Shown here: piece by piece, positions 8,127 to 16,886 of the stretch
How the letters are laid out: each line of letters starts with the position of its first letter
Position numbering within the stretch: position 1 is the first letter of the stretch
Assembly (NCBI GenBank): GCA_026196575.1
Contig: JAPHSX010000003.1
Span: 62,001-126,000, forward strand
Length of the DNA stretch: 64,000 nucleotides
Reading direction: 5' to 3'
Source of the DNA: Gammaproteobacteria bacterium
GTDB lineage: Bacteria > Pseudomonadota > Gammaproteobacteria > Thiohalomonadales > Thiohalomonadaceae
The notes under the pieces: generated by a model
Databases searched by the model: none
Told to the model about the DNA's origin: nothing
What the model saw: the letters and a program-made list of their open reading frames with translations, nothing else
Position numbers and translations under genes: made by a program

Positions 8127-9872
8127 CTACTGCCGGTAATTGAGGGTGAGGTAGGCGGAGGCACCGGGGGTATTGTAGCCACTGGCCAGTTCATACTCCT
8201 CGTCGAGCAGGTTCTCGATGCGACCACGGAGTGACCACTGGGTGGTAAAACGGTACTCGCCGGTAAGATTGAGCAGGGTGAAGGCGTGCAGTTCGGTATC
8301 ACCGTAATCCATGCGTGGACCGGTATAGCTGGCCTCGATGCCGATGCTGCCATGGGTGCTGACCGGTCCGCTGGCGGTGAAGAAGAGTTTCTTGTCGGCA
8401 CGCCGCAGCAAGGGGTCACCGCTTTGCTCATCTTCCGTTTTTTGCAGGGTGAATCCGCTATTGAGTTGCCAGCTCTCAACCTTGAGGCCGTACTCCAGTT
8501 CGATACCCTGAATGTGGGCGCGGCTGACATTGCTGTAGCCGGAGGGGTAGGTAAAGTTGATGAGGTTTTCGATATGTGTGTCGAACAGGCTGGCCTGCAA
8601 TGCGCCGAAACGGTAACCGAGTTCGCTGGTGACTGACTCCTCGGGCTTAAGTGCCGGGTTGCCGTAGGTCGGATAGTAGCGCTGCAGGAAGGTCGGTGCC
8701 TTGAAGGCGCTGCCGTAGCTGGCGTAGAGACGGCCGCCTCCAAGCCGCCCGCCAAGGGTGATGTTACCGGTCTCCTGATGGCCAAAACCGCTGTGATCGT
8801 CCGTGCGCGCGCCAAGCAGCAGGTCGAGGCGTTTGACGCCCCATTGGTATTGGGCGAACAGGGCGTTGGTGCGGGTTTGTTCATCGTAACTCCCTTCGCT
8901 CTCGCCGCTCTCCGTCACATGGTCGATGCCGGCGCTGAGCAGGCTGTTGTCGCTGGTTTGTATGTCGTGCTGCCAGCTGGCGCTGTGGCGCAGTGAGTGG
9001 ACCCGGTAACCGTCATCGCTCTCGTAGTGATCGGCCGCGTGGCCGAGGATGAGGGTCTGCTGCCAGGGATCGCCCAATCTCCAATTCAGGGCCAGGCTGC
9101 CCGAGTCGTTGCGTTGGGAGGAAGAGCCGTCATCGGTCTCTACATCAGCGTCGCTGTGCAGCAGATTCAGCGAGGCTTGGCCTTTGCTCCCCAGCGGGTA
9201 GTCGATGCCGGCGCCAAGGTTGCTATTGGCGTAACCGTCATCGTCGGGCTCGTAGCCCCAGGTGCCGGGTTTGGCAGCGGAAAATCCGCTGCTCTCCAGA
9301 TAGCCGGCGTTGAGGTGGTAACGGCCGGCGCCAAGCGTACCGCCGCTACCCAGTTCGGTGCGCAGGGTATTATAGCTGCCGCCGCCCAGTGTGGCGTATA
9401 AGCCTGTCTCCTTGCGGGTGAATATTTGCACCACCCCACCGATGGCATCCGCGCCGTAGAGGGTGGAACGTGGCCCACGCACAATTTCTATGCGCTCGAT
9501 CTGCGCCAGCGGCAGATTGTTCCACTTGAAGCCACCATCGATGGCGGAGTTGACGCGTACCCCGTCGATCAGCACCAGCAGATGGTTGCTGTTGGTGCCG
9601 CGCAGCATCAGGCTGGTGTTGCTGCCGGGGCCGCCATTGCGGCTCAGGTCGAGACCCACGGTACGGCTCTGCACAAGTTCCATGAGCGAAGTAGCCTGGC
9701 TGCTTTCTATCTCTGCGCGGGTGATAACGGTGACCGAGGCCAGGGTCTCATCGGCACTCTGTGCCGTTCGCGTGGCCGTTACTACAATCGGGGACAGCGC
9801 TTCATCGGCGGCCTGAATAAGTGTGGAGCCGCCAAGTAGCAGTGCCATGACGGAGAGTTGTTTATTGTTCAT
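8127..9872 (-). CDS. btuB: TonB-dependent outer-membrane cobalamin receptor
   Basis: 581 residues. A signal peptide (about 1-21) is followed by a TonB-box-like SPIVVTATRTAQ, then a plug domain (about 45-150: SLMELVQSRTVGLDLSRNGG, RIEIVRGPRSTLYGADAIGG). The rest is a 22-strand beta-barrel. The size is close to E. coli BtuB and smaller than most siderophore receptors. The cobalamin riboswitch directly upstream supports B12 as substrate. A good Shine-Dalgarno (GAGGAAA) precedes the ATG. The last residues are NYRQ rather than the usual terminal aromatic residue of barrels. The downstream PduO gene follows by 48 bases. Confidence 0.92.
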   Translation of the reverse strand: MNNKQLSVMALLLGGSTLIQAADEALSPIVVTATRTAQSADETLASVTVITRAEIESSQATSLMELVQSRTVGLDLSRNGGPGSNTSLMLRGTNSNHLLVLIDGVRVNSAIDGGFKWNNLPLAQIERIEIVRGPRSTLYGADAIGGVVQIFTRKETGLYATLGGGSYNTLRTELGSGGTLGAGRYHLNAGYLESSGFSAAKPGTWGYEPDDDGYANSNLGAGIDYPLGSKGQASLNLLHSDADVETDDGSSSQRNDSGSLALNWRLGDPWQQTLILGHAADHYESDDGYRVHSLRHSASWQHDIQTSDNSLLSAGIDHVTESGESEGSYDEQTRTNALFAQYQWGVKRLDLLLGARTDDHSGFGHQETGNITLGGRLGGGRLYASYGSAFKAPTFLQRYYPTYGNPALKPEESVTSELGYRFGALQASLFDTHIENLINFTYPSGYSNVSRAHIQGIELEYGLKVESWQLNSGFTLQKTEDEQSGDPLLRRADKKLFFTASGPVSTHGSIGIEASYTGPRMDYGDTELHAFTLLNLTGEYRFTTQWSLRGRIENLLDEEYELASGYNTPGASAYLTLNYRQ

Positions 9873-9994
9873 GTTGTTTCCTCTGCGCTCACCCGCGCGA
9901 AATACATTGGATGAACCAGTGAGGAGGGGCAGGGCTTCGGAGTGAGCAACAGTGGAGACGGTTTTTCACCCGCGCACCGCCCACCGCAGCACTG

Positions 9995-10212
9995 GTATGT
10001 CTGTCGCAGGCCGGTCTCCGGGCTGGCGGTTGGATCTTTCAATCCGGCCCCATCGCCTTCCCGCGTCGTCTGACGCAGTGGCACTGTGATGGTGTTGGTA
10101 ACCGCTTACCGTTGCGGGGGCAGCGTCGGAATTGTGCTGTTCGAATGAAGGGCACGCACCGACTTCCCGTTTCATTCCTCGGGCGAAAGCCGTTGGAACA
10201 CCTGAAACGCCG
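9995..10212 (-). promoter_or_regulatory. Cobalamin riboswitch upstream of btuB
   Basis: Read on the minus strand, the conserved parts appear in order. The 5' part has GGTGTTCCAACGG and then AATGAAACGGGAAGTCGGTG. The core has CCCCCGCAACGG, GCCACTG and GGGAAGGC. The B12 box, AGCCCGGAGACCGGCC, lies at 10009-10024. The spacing of about 120 bases to the btuB start leaves room for an expression platform, but I see no clear U-tract terminator. Control may act on translation of btuB. Binding of adenosylcobalamin would shut off the operon. The exact ends are approximate. Confidence 0.95.
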
Positions 10213-10273
10213 CTGACTCTATCGGTGTGGAGGCGGGGTTGTCAACGTTGAATGTTCAGGCGGCGCGGTTGTT

Positions 10274-11080
10274 TCAGTGGCTTGACGGGGAGTGGGTTTG
10301 GCCCGCCGTCCCCTCGTCCGCCGGGATAAAGAGACGCTCATCTCCCTGCCGCAGCAGTCGCATCGGATGGTGGTAGAGGTGACTTAGTCGCTCCACCGTC
10401 AGCAGCTCCTCACACACGCCGCTCTCCCAGCGGCCATCGCCGTAGAGCAGCAGTGCCCGGTCGCAGTAACGCAGCGCCTGGTTGGGGTCATGGAGCACCA
10501 TTACCACCGTGCGCCCCTCGCGGGCGAGCCGGCGCTGCTGGTGCAGAAGTTGTTGCTGGTGGTGCAGGTCGAGGTGGTTGAGTGGTTCGTCGAGCAGCAG
10601 CAGTTGCGGCGTCTGGGTGAGCAGGGTGGCGATGGCGAGGCGGCGACGCTCGCCACCGGAGAGGGTCTGCACCACGCGCTGTTCCATGCCGCTGAGCGCC
10701 ATCGCCGCCAGGGCCTGATGGACGATGGCGTGATCCTCGTCTCCCTCCTGTTGCCACCGCCCCAGGTGGGGGTGGCGGCCGCTCATCGCCGTCTCCAGCA
10801 CGCTGGTGGGGAAGGGGTCGTGACTCTCCTGCAGCAGCAGCCCCAGCCGTTGGGCGATGTGTCGCCGTGGCAGGGCGGCGAGGGGGTGGTCGTCAAGGCG
10901 GATCGTCCCCGCAGTGGCGGGAAGCAGTCCGGCCAGGGTGTGCAGCAGGATGGTCTTGCCGCTGCCGTTGCCGCCGAGTATCGCCCAGCACTGGCCGGGG
11001 GCGAGGGTCAGCTCCAGTCCCTGACAGAGGGTGCGCCCCCCTGCCTGGATTGCAAGCCCCTCAACCGTCAGCCGCGTCAC
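10274..11080 (-). CDS. btuD: ABC transporter ATPase of the B12/heme/siderophore class (BtuD-like)
   Basis: 268 residues with Walker A GGNGSGKT, signature LSGGERRRL and Walker B LLLLDEPLNHLDL. The FecE/BtuD subfamily matches its partner, the FecCD-type permease directly upstream. The start is GTG at 11080 and overlaps the TGA of btuC (GTGA). Its stop lies about 60 bases before the 5' end of the cobalamin riboswitch, so it is not downstream of that switch. Given BtuB and BtuF nearby, B12 import is the best guess; iron-siderophore or heme import is possible. Confidence 0.85.
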   Translation of the reverse strand: MTRLTVEGLAIQAGGRTLCQGLELTLAPGQCWAILGGNGSGKTILLHTLAGLLPATAGTIRLDDHPLAALPRRHIAQRLGLLLQESHDPFPTSVLETAMSGRHPHLGRWQQEGDEDHAIVHQALAAMALSGMEQRVVQTLSGGERRRLAIATLLTQTPQLLLLDEPLNHLDLHHQQQLLHQQRRLAREGRTVVMVLHDPNQALRYCDRALLLYGDGRWESGVCEELLTVERLSHLYHHPMRLLRQGDERLFIPADEGTAGQTHSPSSH

Positions 11081-12048
11081 GCCCGGTAGCCTCGCTGCAG
11101 CAGGTAGAGAAACAGCGGCACCCCGACCAGTGCCGTAAGCACCCCCACCGGCAGCTGCTGCGGGGCGATCACGGTGCGTGCCAGGGTGTCGGCCAGCAGT
11201 AGCAGGATGGCGCCGCTCAATACCGAGGCGGGGAGCAGCAGGCGGTGGTCGCTGCCCACCAGCAGGCGCAGCATGTGCGGTACCACCAGCCCGACAAAGC
11301 CGATGCTGCCGCCGATGGTGACCGCGGCCGCGGTGAGCAGGGAGGCGAGCAGGTAGAGCTGCAGTCGCAGCGGCACCACGCTCACCCCCAGTGCCCCGGC
11401 CTGCAGCTCACCGCGTGCCAGCAGGTTGAGGTTGCGCGCCTGGGGCAGGCTGAGCAGCAGCCCCAGGGCAAGGATGAGGAGGGCGGGCAGGGGCCGGTCG
11501 GCGTGGCTCAGGTCGCCCATCAGCCAGAAGAGCATCCCCGGTAGGTTCTGCTGCGGGGCGACTGCCAGCAGGAAGCTGATCACTGCCCCCCAGCCGGCGG
11601 CCACCACCACTCCGGTAAGCAGCAGGCGGGTGGGCGACCAGACACCGCGCCCGTGCGCCAGGCCAAACACCAGCACCATCGAACCCAGCGCCCCCGCCAG
11701 CGAGGCGCCGTTGACCGCCAGCGTCGCACCGCCGGCGAGCAGTGCCAGCAGCGCCCCCACCGCCGCGCCGCCGGAGATGCCAAGGATGTAGGGGTCGGCC
11801 AGCGGATTGCCCAGCAGCACCTGCATCTGCACCCCGGCGAGGGCCAGCAGCCCCCCCACGGCGAGGGCGGCAAGGGCGCGCGGCAGGCGCAGTTGCAGCA
11901 CGATGTCGCGATGGATACCGCTGCCCTCGCCAAAGAGGATGGCGGGCAGCTCGCTCGCTGGCACCGTAATGCTCCCCACCATCAGTGCCAGCAGCAGCGC
12001 CAGTACGGTGAGCAGGCCAAGGGCGATGAGGAGTGGCAGGGGGCGCAT
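11077..12048 (-). CDS. btuC: ABC transporter permease, FecCD/BtuC family
   Basis: 323 residues with about ten hydrophobic helices. Family motifs include LRLPRALAALAVGGLLALAG, GNPLADPYILGISGGAAVGA and IGFVGLVVPHMLRLLVG. This is the membrane half of a binding-protein-dependent corrinoid or siderophore importer. It starts eight bases after the stop of the HAD phosphatase gene and has no Shine-Dalgarno of its own, so expression probably depends on that gene. It overlaps btuD by four bases. Confidence 0.85.
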   Translation of the reverse strand: MRPLPLLIALGLLTVLALLLALMVGSITVPASELPAILFGEGSGIHRDIVLQLRLPRALAALAVGGLLALAGVQMQVLLGNPLADPYILGISGGAAVGALLALLAGGATLAVNGASLAGALGSMVLVFGLAHGRGVWSPTRLLLTGVVVAAGWGAVISFLLAVAPQQNLPGMLFWLMGDLSHADRPLPALLILALGLLLSLPQARNLNLLARGELQAGALGVSVVPLRLQLYLLASLLTAAAVTIGGSIGFVGLVVPHMLRLLVGSDHRLLLPASVLSGAILLLLADTLARTVIAPQQLPVGVLTALVGVPLFLYLLQRGYRA

Positions 12049-12055
12049 CGGTTGT

Positions 12056-12709
12056 TTAGCGCAGGCTGATCAGGGGCCAGCCCTTCGCCTCGGCGTGGGC
12101 ACTCAGGGTCTCGTCGGCATCCACCGCTACCGGGTGGGTCACCAGCTCCAGCAGCGGCAGGTCGTTGTGGGAGTCGCTGTAGAACCAGCTCTCGGCCAGG
12201 TTGTGGCCGCTCTGTGCCAGCCACGCGTTGAGGCGTACTACCTTGCCCTGCTGAAAACAGGGGGTGCCCGCCACCTCGCCGCTGTAGCGGCCATTGACCA
12301 GCGCGGCCTCGGTTGCCAGCAGGTGATCCACCCCCAGTGCGGCGGCGATGGGGGCGGTAACAAAGCTGTTGGTGGCGGTGATAATCACCAGGTCATCACC
12401 CGTGGCACGATGGCGTTCCAGCAGCGCCGCGGCCTTGGGCAGCATGATGGGGGCGATCTTCTCGGTCATGAACTGGCGGTGCCACTGCTGCAGGGTGGCC
12501 ATATCGTGCGCGGCCAGCGGCTTGAGACTGAAGCGCAGGAATTCATGGATATCGAGGGTGCCGGCCTGGTACTCCTCGTAGTAGCGCCGGTTTTCACGCT
12601 CGTAATAGGCGCCGTCGACGAGCCCCTGCTCGACCAGAAAGCGCCCCCACAGGTAGTCGCTGTCGCCGCCCAGCAGGGTGTTGTCGAGGTCGAAGAGGGC
12701 CAGACTCAA
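12056..12709 (-). CDS. HAD-superfamily phosphatase (SerB-like, subfamily IB)
   Basis: 217 residues. The first motif is LALFDLDNTLLGGDSDY, with the nucleophilic aspartate followed by a DNT motif. Motif II is IITATNSF and motif III-IV is YSDSHNDLPLLELV. This is the HAD-IB pattern (phosphoserine phosphatase-like proteins). The natural substrate is unknown. I place the start at TTG 12709, preceded by GGGAGA. It gives the usual MSLALFDLDNTLL start; an upstream ATG at about 12745 has no ribosome site. It heads the btuC-btuD genes. A role in B12 salvage, such as alpha-ribazole phosphate handling, is possible but unsupported. Confidence 0.8.
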   Translation of the reverse strand: MSLALFDLDNTLLGGDSDYLWGRFLVEQGLVDGAYYERENRRYYEEYQAGTLDIHEFLRFSLKPLAAHDMATLQQWHRQFMTEKIAPIMLPKAAALLERHRATGDDLVIITATNSFVTAPIAAALGVDHLLATEAALVNGRYSGEVAGTPCFQQGKVVRLNAWLAQSGHNLAESWFYSDSHNDLPLLELVTHPVAVDADETLSAHAEAKGWPLISLR

Positions 12710-12885
12710 GGGTGTTCTCCCGGAAAGGTTGGTGAAAGGTGGCCTCATCATATAGGGCGCGGGGGGGTAACTCCAAGCTTGTGATGGTCCGTGCTGGTGC
12801 TGGTGCCTATTCGTGGCGAGGGGATTTGCCGCCACGCCGCAGTTGTGGAAGAATCATCGGTATCGAGCAACAGGTGTTATTACAA

Positions 12886-13419
12886 GTGATTGATTCACAA
12901 GGCTATCGGGCGAATGTCGGGATCATCCTGAGTAATCGGGAGGGGCGCGTGCTGTGGGCGCGCCGCCTGGGGCAGGAGTCGTGGCAGTTTCCCCAGGGTG
13001 GCATCCAGCAGGACGAGACGGCCGAGCAGGCGCTCTACCGTGAGCTGCGCGAGGAGATCGGGCTGGAGCCGGAACATGTGGAGATCCTTGGCTGCACCGA
13101 GAGCTGGCTGCGTTACAAGTTGCCGCGCCGTTTTATCCGCTTTCACAGTCGCCCCCTCTGTATCGGGCAGAAACAGCGCTGGTTCGTACTGCGGCTGTTG
13201 ACGGAGGACACGGCGGTGCGCCTCGATCTGTGTGAACAGCCGGAGTTTGATGAGTGGCGCTGGGTCGATTACTGGCTGCCGCTCAAGGAGATCGTCTTTT
13301 TCAAGCGGCGTGTCTATGAGCGCGCCCTAAAAGAGCTGGAGCCGCTGCTCTTTCCGCACGCGGCCGACCGGCCGGTACCACGCCGCACACCGCGCCACGC
13401 CCTGCGCCACGGAAAGTAG
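12886..13419 (+). CDS. rppH: RNA pyrophosphohydrolase (Nudix)
   Basis: 177 residues. It removes pyrophosphate from the 5' end of mRNAs and so starts RNase E-dependent decay. The Nudix box runs from [20 protein letters not shown] to IGL, with the catalytic REEIG part. [16 protein letters not shown] is the typical RppH N-terminus. The start is GTG at 12886, since the frame upstream of it does not look like family sequence. The gene lies 62 bases upstream of ptsP, an arrangement common in gammaproteobacteria. Confidence 0.95.
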   Translation: MIDSQGYRANVGIILSNREGRVLWARRLGQESWQFPQGGIQQDETAEQALYRELREEIGLEPEHVEILGCTESWLRYKLPRRFIRFHSRPLCIGQKQRWFVLRLLTEDTAVRLDLCEQPEFDEWRWVDYWLPLKEIVFFKRRVYERALKELEPLLFPHAADRPVPRRTPRHALRHGK

Positions 13420-13481
13420 GGCGGTAGGGCGGCGTCGTCGCCACCTCAGTTTGTTATTACAGCAGCGGGAAGGGGATTCGT

Positions 13482-15752
13482 ATGCTCGATATTCTGCGCA
13501 GTATCGTCCAGGCGGTGAATGATGCCCGCAATCTGGAACAGGCGCTCTCCATCATCGTCTCGCGTGTCAAGGGCGAGCTGAAGGTGGATGTCTGCTCGAT
13601 CTATTTGCGTAACCAGGAGACCTCGGATCTGGTGCTGATGGCCAGCGACGGACTTGACCCCGGATCGATTGGCGCGGTGCGCCTGGCGAACAATCAGGGG
13701 CTGGTCGGGCTGGTGGCGCAGCGCGCCGAACACCTTAATCTCGATAACGCCATCGAGCACCCCAGCTTTCGCTACTTTGCCGAAACCGGCGAGGAGCGCT
13801 ACCACGGCTTTCTCGGCGTACCCATTATTCACCACCGCCAGGTGCTGGGGGTGCTGGTGCTGCAGCAGCGCCGCCGCCACCGCTATAACGAGGATATCGT
13901 TACCTTTGTCGTCACCATCGCCGCGCAACTGGCCGGCGCCATCGCCCATGCCGAGCTGAGTGGTGATATTGATGCCCTCGCCTCGCCCGAGACCCTGGAT
14001 GTCCTCGCCCTGAAGGGGGTGCCCGGCGCCCCCGGGGTGGCCATCGGCCAGGCGGTGGTGTTGCAGGGGCAGGCGGATATCGAAAAGGTTCCCGACCGCA
14101 AGGTGGAGGATCCCGCCGCCGAGAAGCGGCGTTTTCTCCAGGCAGTGAAGGCGGTAAAGCTGGAGGTGCGGGCGATGGTGGAGAATATGGGCGATGCCCT
14201 GCCCACCGCCGATAGCGCCCTGTTCGACGCCTACCTGATGATGCTGGAGAGCCAGAGCCTGATCCAGCCGATTCTCGACGGCATCGCCGCCGGCAACTGG
14301 GCCCCCGGCGCGCTGCGTGACACCGCCACCGCGCACATCCGCGTCTTTCGCGAGATGGAGGACCCCTACCTGCGCGAGCGCGCCGAGGATGTGCGCGATT
14401 TAAGCCGCCGCCTGCTACAGCAGCTGGAGCAGAAACCGGAGCAGGGCAAACGCACCCGCTACCCACGCCACACCATCCTTATCGGTGAGGAGATCACCGC
14501 CTCGATGCTGGCCGAGATCCCACCGAAGAGTCTGGCCGGGGTGGTGTCGATGCGCGGCTCCACCACCTCGCACACCGCCATCCTGGCCCGTGCCCTCGGC
14601 ATCCCGGCGGTAATGGGGGTGGCGGATCTGCCGGTGAGTCGCGTGGGCGGGCGCGAGGTGATCGTCGACGGCTATGCCGGGCGGATCTACATCAATGCCC
14701 CCGCCACCATCAAGCGGGAGTACCGTCGCCTGTTAAAGGAGGAGCAGGAGCTGATCGAGGGGTTGCAGGGGCTGCGTGATCTCCCCGCCGAGAGCGAGGA
14801 TGGCTTTCGCATCCCACTCTACGCCAACACCGGGCTGCTCTCCGATATCGCCCCCTCGCTCCATAGCGGGGCCGAGGGTGTGGGGCTCTATCGTACCGAG
14901 TTTCCCTTCATGATCCGCGAGCGCTTTCCCGGCGAGAATTCGCAAAGCGAACTCTATCGGCAGGTGCTGCAGGCCTTTCATCCCCACCCGGTGACGATGC
15001 GTACCCTTGATGTGGGGGGGGACAAGGCGCTGCCCTACTTCCCGATTGTGGAGGACAACCCCTTTCTTGGCTGGCGCGGCATCCGCATCACCCTCGACCA
15101 TCCGGAGATCTTCCTCACCCAGATCCGCGCCATGCTGCGGGCCAACGCCGAGCTGGGCAATCTGCAACTGTTGTTGCCGATGATCGCCACGCTGGATGAA
15201 TTTGCCGATGCCCGCGCGCTGATCCTTCGCGCCCATGCTGAACTGCTGGAGGAGGGGCTGGAGCTGCCGCTGCCACCCATTGGCGCGATGGTGGAGGTTC
15301 CCTCCATCATCTATCAAATCGACCAACTGGCTGCGCGCGCCGATTTTCTCTCCATCGGCAGCAACGACCTCACCCAGTACCTGCTGGCGGTGGATCGCAA
15401 TAATCCCCGCGTGGCCGCGCTTTACGACTCGTTGCACCCCTCGGTACTGCTGGCGGTGAAGGCGGTGATTGACGGGGCGAAGCGGCAGAAGACCCCGGTC
15501 AGCATCTGTGGCGAGATGGCGGGTGACCCGATGGCGGCCCTGTTGCTGCTGGGTATGGGGGTAGACAGCCTGAGCATGGCCTCCTCCAGCATCGCCCGCA
15601 TCAAGTGGGTGATCCGCAGCTTCAGCCGCCGTCGCGCTCGCGCCCTGGTAAAGAAGGTCCTGCAGGCCGACAACCCGCAGCTCATTCGCCATGAACTGGG
15701 GCGCGCCCTGGAGAGGGCAGGGCTGGGTGGACTGGTACGGGCGGGGAAATAG
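13482..15752 (+). CDS. ptsP: PEP-protein phosphotransferase of the nitrogen PTS (EI-Ntr)
   Basis: 756 residues. An N-terminal GAF domain (about 1-160) is followed by the enzyme I domains. The phosphorylated histidine is His364 in GSTTSHTAILARALGIPAV. The PEP-binding barrel follows, with GLYRTEFPFMIRERFP, GGDKALPYFP and the catalytic SICGEMAGDP. The GAF domain distinguishes EI-Ntr from the sugar-PTS EI, which is encoded separately at 61385-63115. EI-Ntr passes phosphate from PEP to NPr/HPr-like carriers and so links carbon and nitrogen status. A strong terminator follows. Confidence 0.96.
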   Translation: MLDILRSIVQAVNDARNLEQALSIIVSRVKGELKVDVCSIYLRNQETSDLVLMASDGLDPGSIGAVRLANNQGLVGLVAQRAEHLNLDNAIEHPSFRYFAETGEERYHGFLGVPIIHHRQVLGVLVLQQRRRHRYNEDIVTFVVTIAAQLAGAIAHAELSGDIDALASPETLDVLALKGVPGAPGVAIGQAVVLQGQADIEKVPDRKVEDPAAEKRRFLQAVKAVKLEVRAMVENMGDALPTADSALFDAYLMMLESQSLIQPILDGIAAGNWAPGALRDTATAHIRVFREMEDPYLRERAEDVRDLSRRLLQQLEQKPEQGKRTRYPRHTILIGEEITASMLAEIPPKSLAGVVSMRGSTTSHTAILARALGIPAVMGVADLPVSRVGGREVIVDGYAGRIYINAPATIKREYRRLLKEEQELIEGLQGLRDLPAESEDGFRIPLYANTGLLSDIAPSLHSGAEGVGLYRTEFPFMIRERFPGENSQSELYRQVLQAFHPHPVTMRTLDVGGDKALPYFPIVEDNPFLGWRGIRITLDHPEIFLTQIRAMLRANAELGNLQLLLPMIATLDEFADARALILRAHAELLEEGLELPLPPIGAMVEVPSIIYQIDQLAARADFLSIGSNDLTQYLLAVDRNNPRVAALYDSLHPSVLLAVKAVIDGAKRQKTPVSICGEMAGDPMAALLLLGMGVDSLSMASSSIARIKWVIRSFSRRRARALVKKVLQADNPQLIRHELGRALERAGLGGLVRAGK

Positions 15753-15774
15753 AGGTATCTGTTCGCAAAACGAA

Positions 15775-15797
15775 AAAGGCCCCTCGAAGGGGCCTTT
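15775..15797. terminator. Bidirectional hairpin terminator after ptsP
   Basis: AAAGGCCCC and GGGGCCTTT pair perfectly around a TCGAA loop, with A-tract and T-tract on the two sides. It sits between convergent ptsP and the PPC-domain gene and can serve both. Confidence 0.88.
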
Positions 15798-15818
15798 GAC
15801 GCTTGTAGAGGGTGAGGA

Positions 15819-16697
15819 CTATTTGCGCCGTGAGGGAAGAACCTTGAGCAGGGCGCGACCCTCAAAGTGGATGCCCTCATCCGTTTCGCCCTTCAGAACC
15901 CCTTCGATGTCTCCGCTCTGGAAGGCGGCGACGCTGTTTTCAAAGTGGCAGAGCAGATCGGTTTGGCCATCACTGTTGAGGTCAAGGCTCTCTGGTTGAC
16001 ACCTGCTCAGACTCTCCTCATTGCCGCTGGCCCCAAAGCGGAGCGTCTCCTGCTTGATGGAGCTGACATCGAAACCGGCGACACCCATGATGGCGACGGG
16101 GATCTTGCCCCGGCTGCGCGGATTGAGGGGCGGCAGGTCATTGCTGCCGGGCTTTACCTCAATGTTGATCTGCTTGACGCTGCTGGGAGTCGTGATGCCT
16201 GAGATAGCCAGGGTATAGATACCCGCGCGGGTCAGTAAGCCATCGTTAAGCACGGTGCCACCATCGAGAAAGTAGCGTGGCACACTGCTTACGCCAACAG
16301 TGTAGAGGCCACTTTTGGGTGCAACGAAGGCGTCAATACGCGCATCCATAATGGAGACGCTACCTTCGTCGATGTCGGTGGAGTAGGCGTTCATGCGCTG
16401 CAGGGTGCCGGTGTCATCGAAGATGGCGAGAATAGAATCGAAGGTGCCATTGTCGATGTCTATCTCCAGCACATCCCCGGCCTGTGCCTGAAAGGTGAAG
16501 TAGTCGACATCCTTTGTTGCGCGATCCCCCGCGTTGCCCATCATCCCCTCTACGCTATGTGTGTTGGCGTCGGTGAGTGGCTGGGCGGTCTGCAGTGAAT
16601 CATTGACCTCTTGCTCAGGAATCGCATACGCATTGGCTGCCATGCCACAGGTTAAGAGGCAGGCGTACAAGATATTGGTGTTGTTAATTTTCATCAT
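15819..16697 (-). CDS. Secreted protein with a pre-peptidase C-terminal (PPC)-like domain
   Basis: 292 residues with a signal peptide cut near NAYA/IPEQE. Residues about 28-170 (EQEVNDSLQTAQPL, VDYFTFQAQAGDVLEIDID, GLYTVGV) have the PPC-domain pattern found next to secreted proteases and in surface proteins. The C-terminal part has KPGSNDLPPLNPRSRGKIPV and DLNSDGQTDLLCHF. The latter resembles an EF-hand-like or dockerin-type calcium loop. No catalytic domain is present, so a binding or structural role is more likely. GGAG precedes two consecutive ATG codons; either could be used. Confidence 0.78.
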   Translation of the reverse strand: MMKINNTNILYACLLTCGMAANAYAIPEQEVNDSLQTAQPLTDANTHSVEGMMGNAGDRATKDVDYFTFQAQAGDVLEIDIDNGTFDSILAIFDDTGTLQRMNAYSTDIDEGSVSIMDARIDAFVAPKSGLYTVGVSSVPRYFLDGGTVLNDGLLTRAGIYTLAISGITTPSSVKQINIEVKPGSNDLPPLNPRSRGKIPVAIMGVAGFDVSSIKQETLRFGASGNEESLSRCQPESLDLNSDGQTDLLCHFENSVAAFQSGDIEGVLKGETDEGIHFEGRALLKVLPSRRK

Positions 16698-16886
16698 CGA
16701 CTCCTTGCTGTGCTTGTTGTTGCGATATCCATCAGAACTTCTTGATGCACAGTGTGGCTGGGGTCGTGAGATATATCTGAGTAGTGGTAGATAAAACGAG
16801 TGCGCGCACGGTCACATATTCTGCATTACCGCTGCGCCCCTCCTCTATTCTCCGGATGCATATGGAAGCCTCTGCTACACCCCCTT

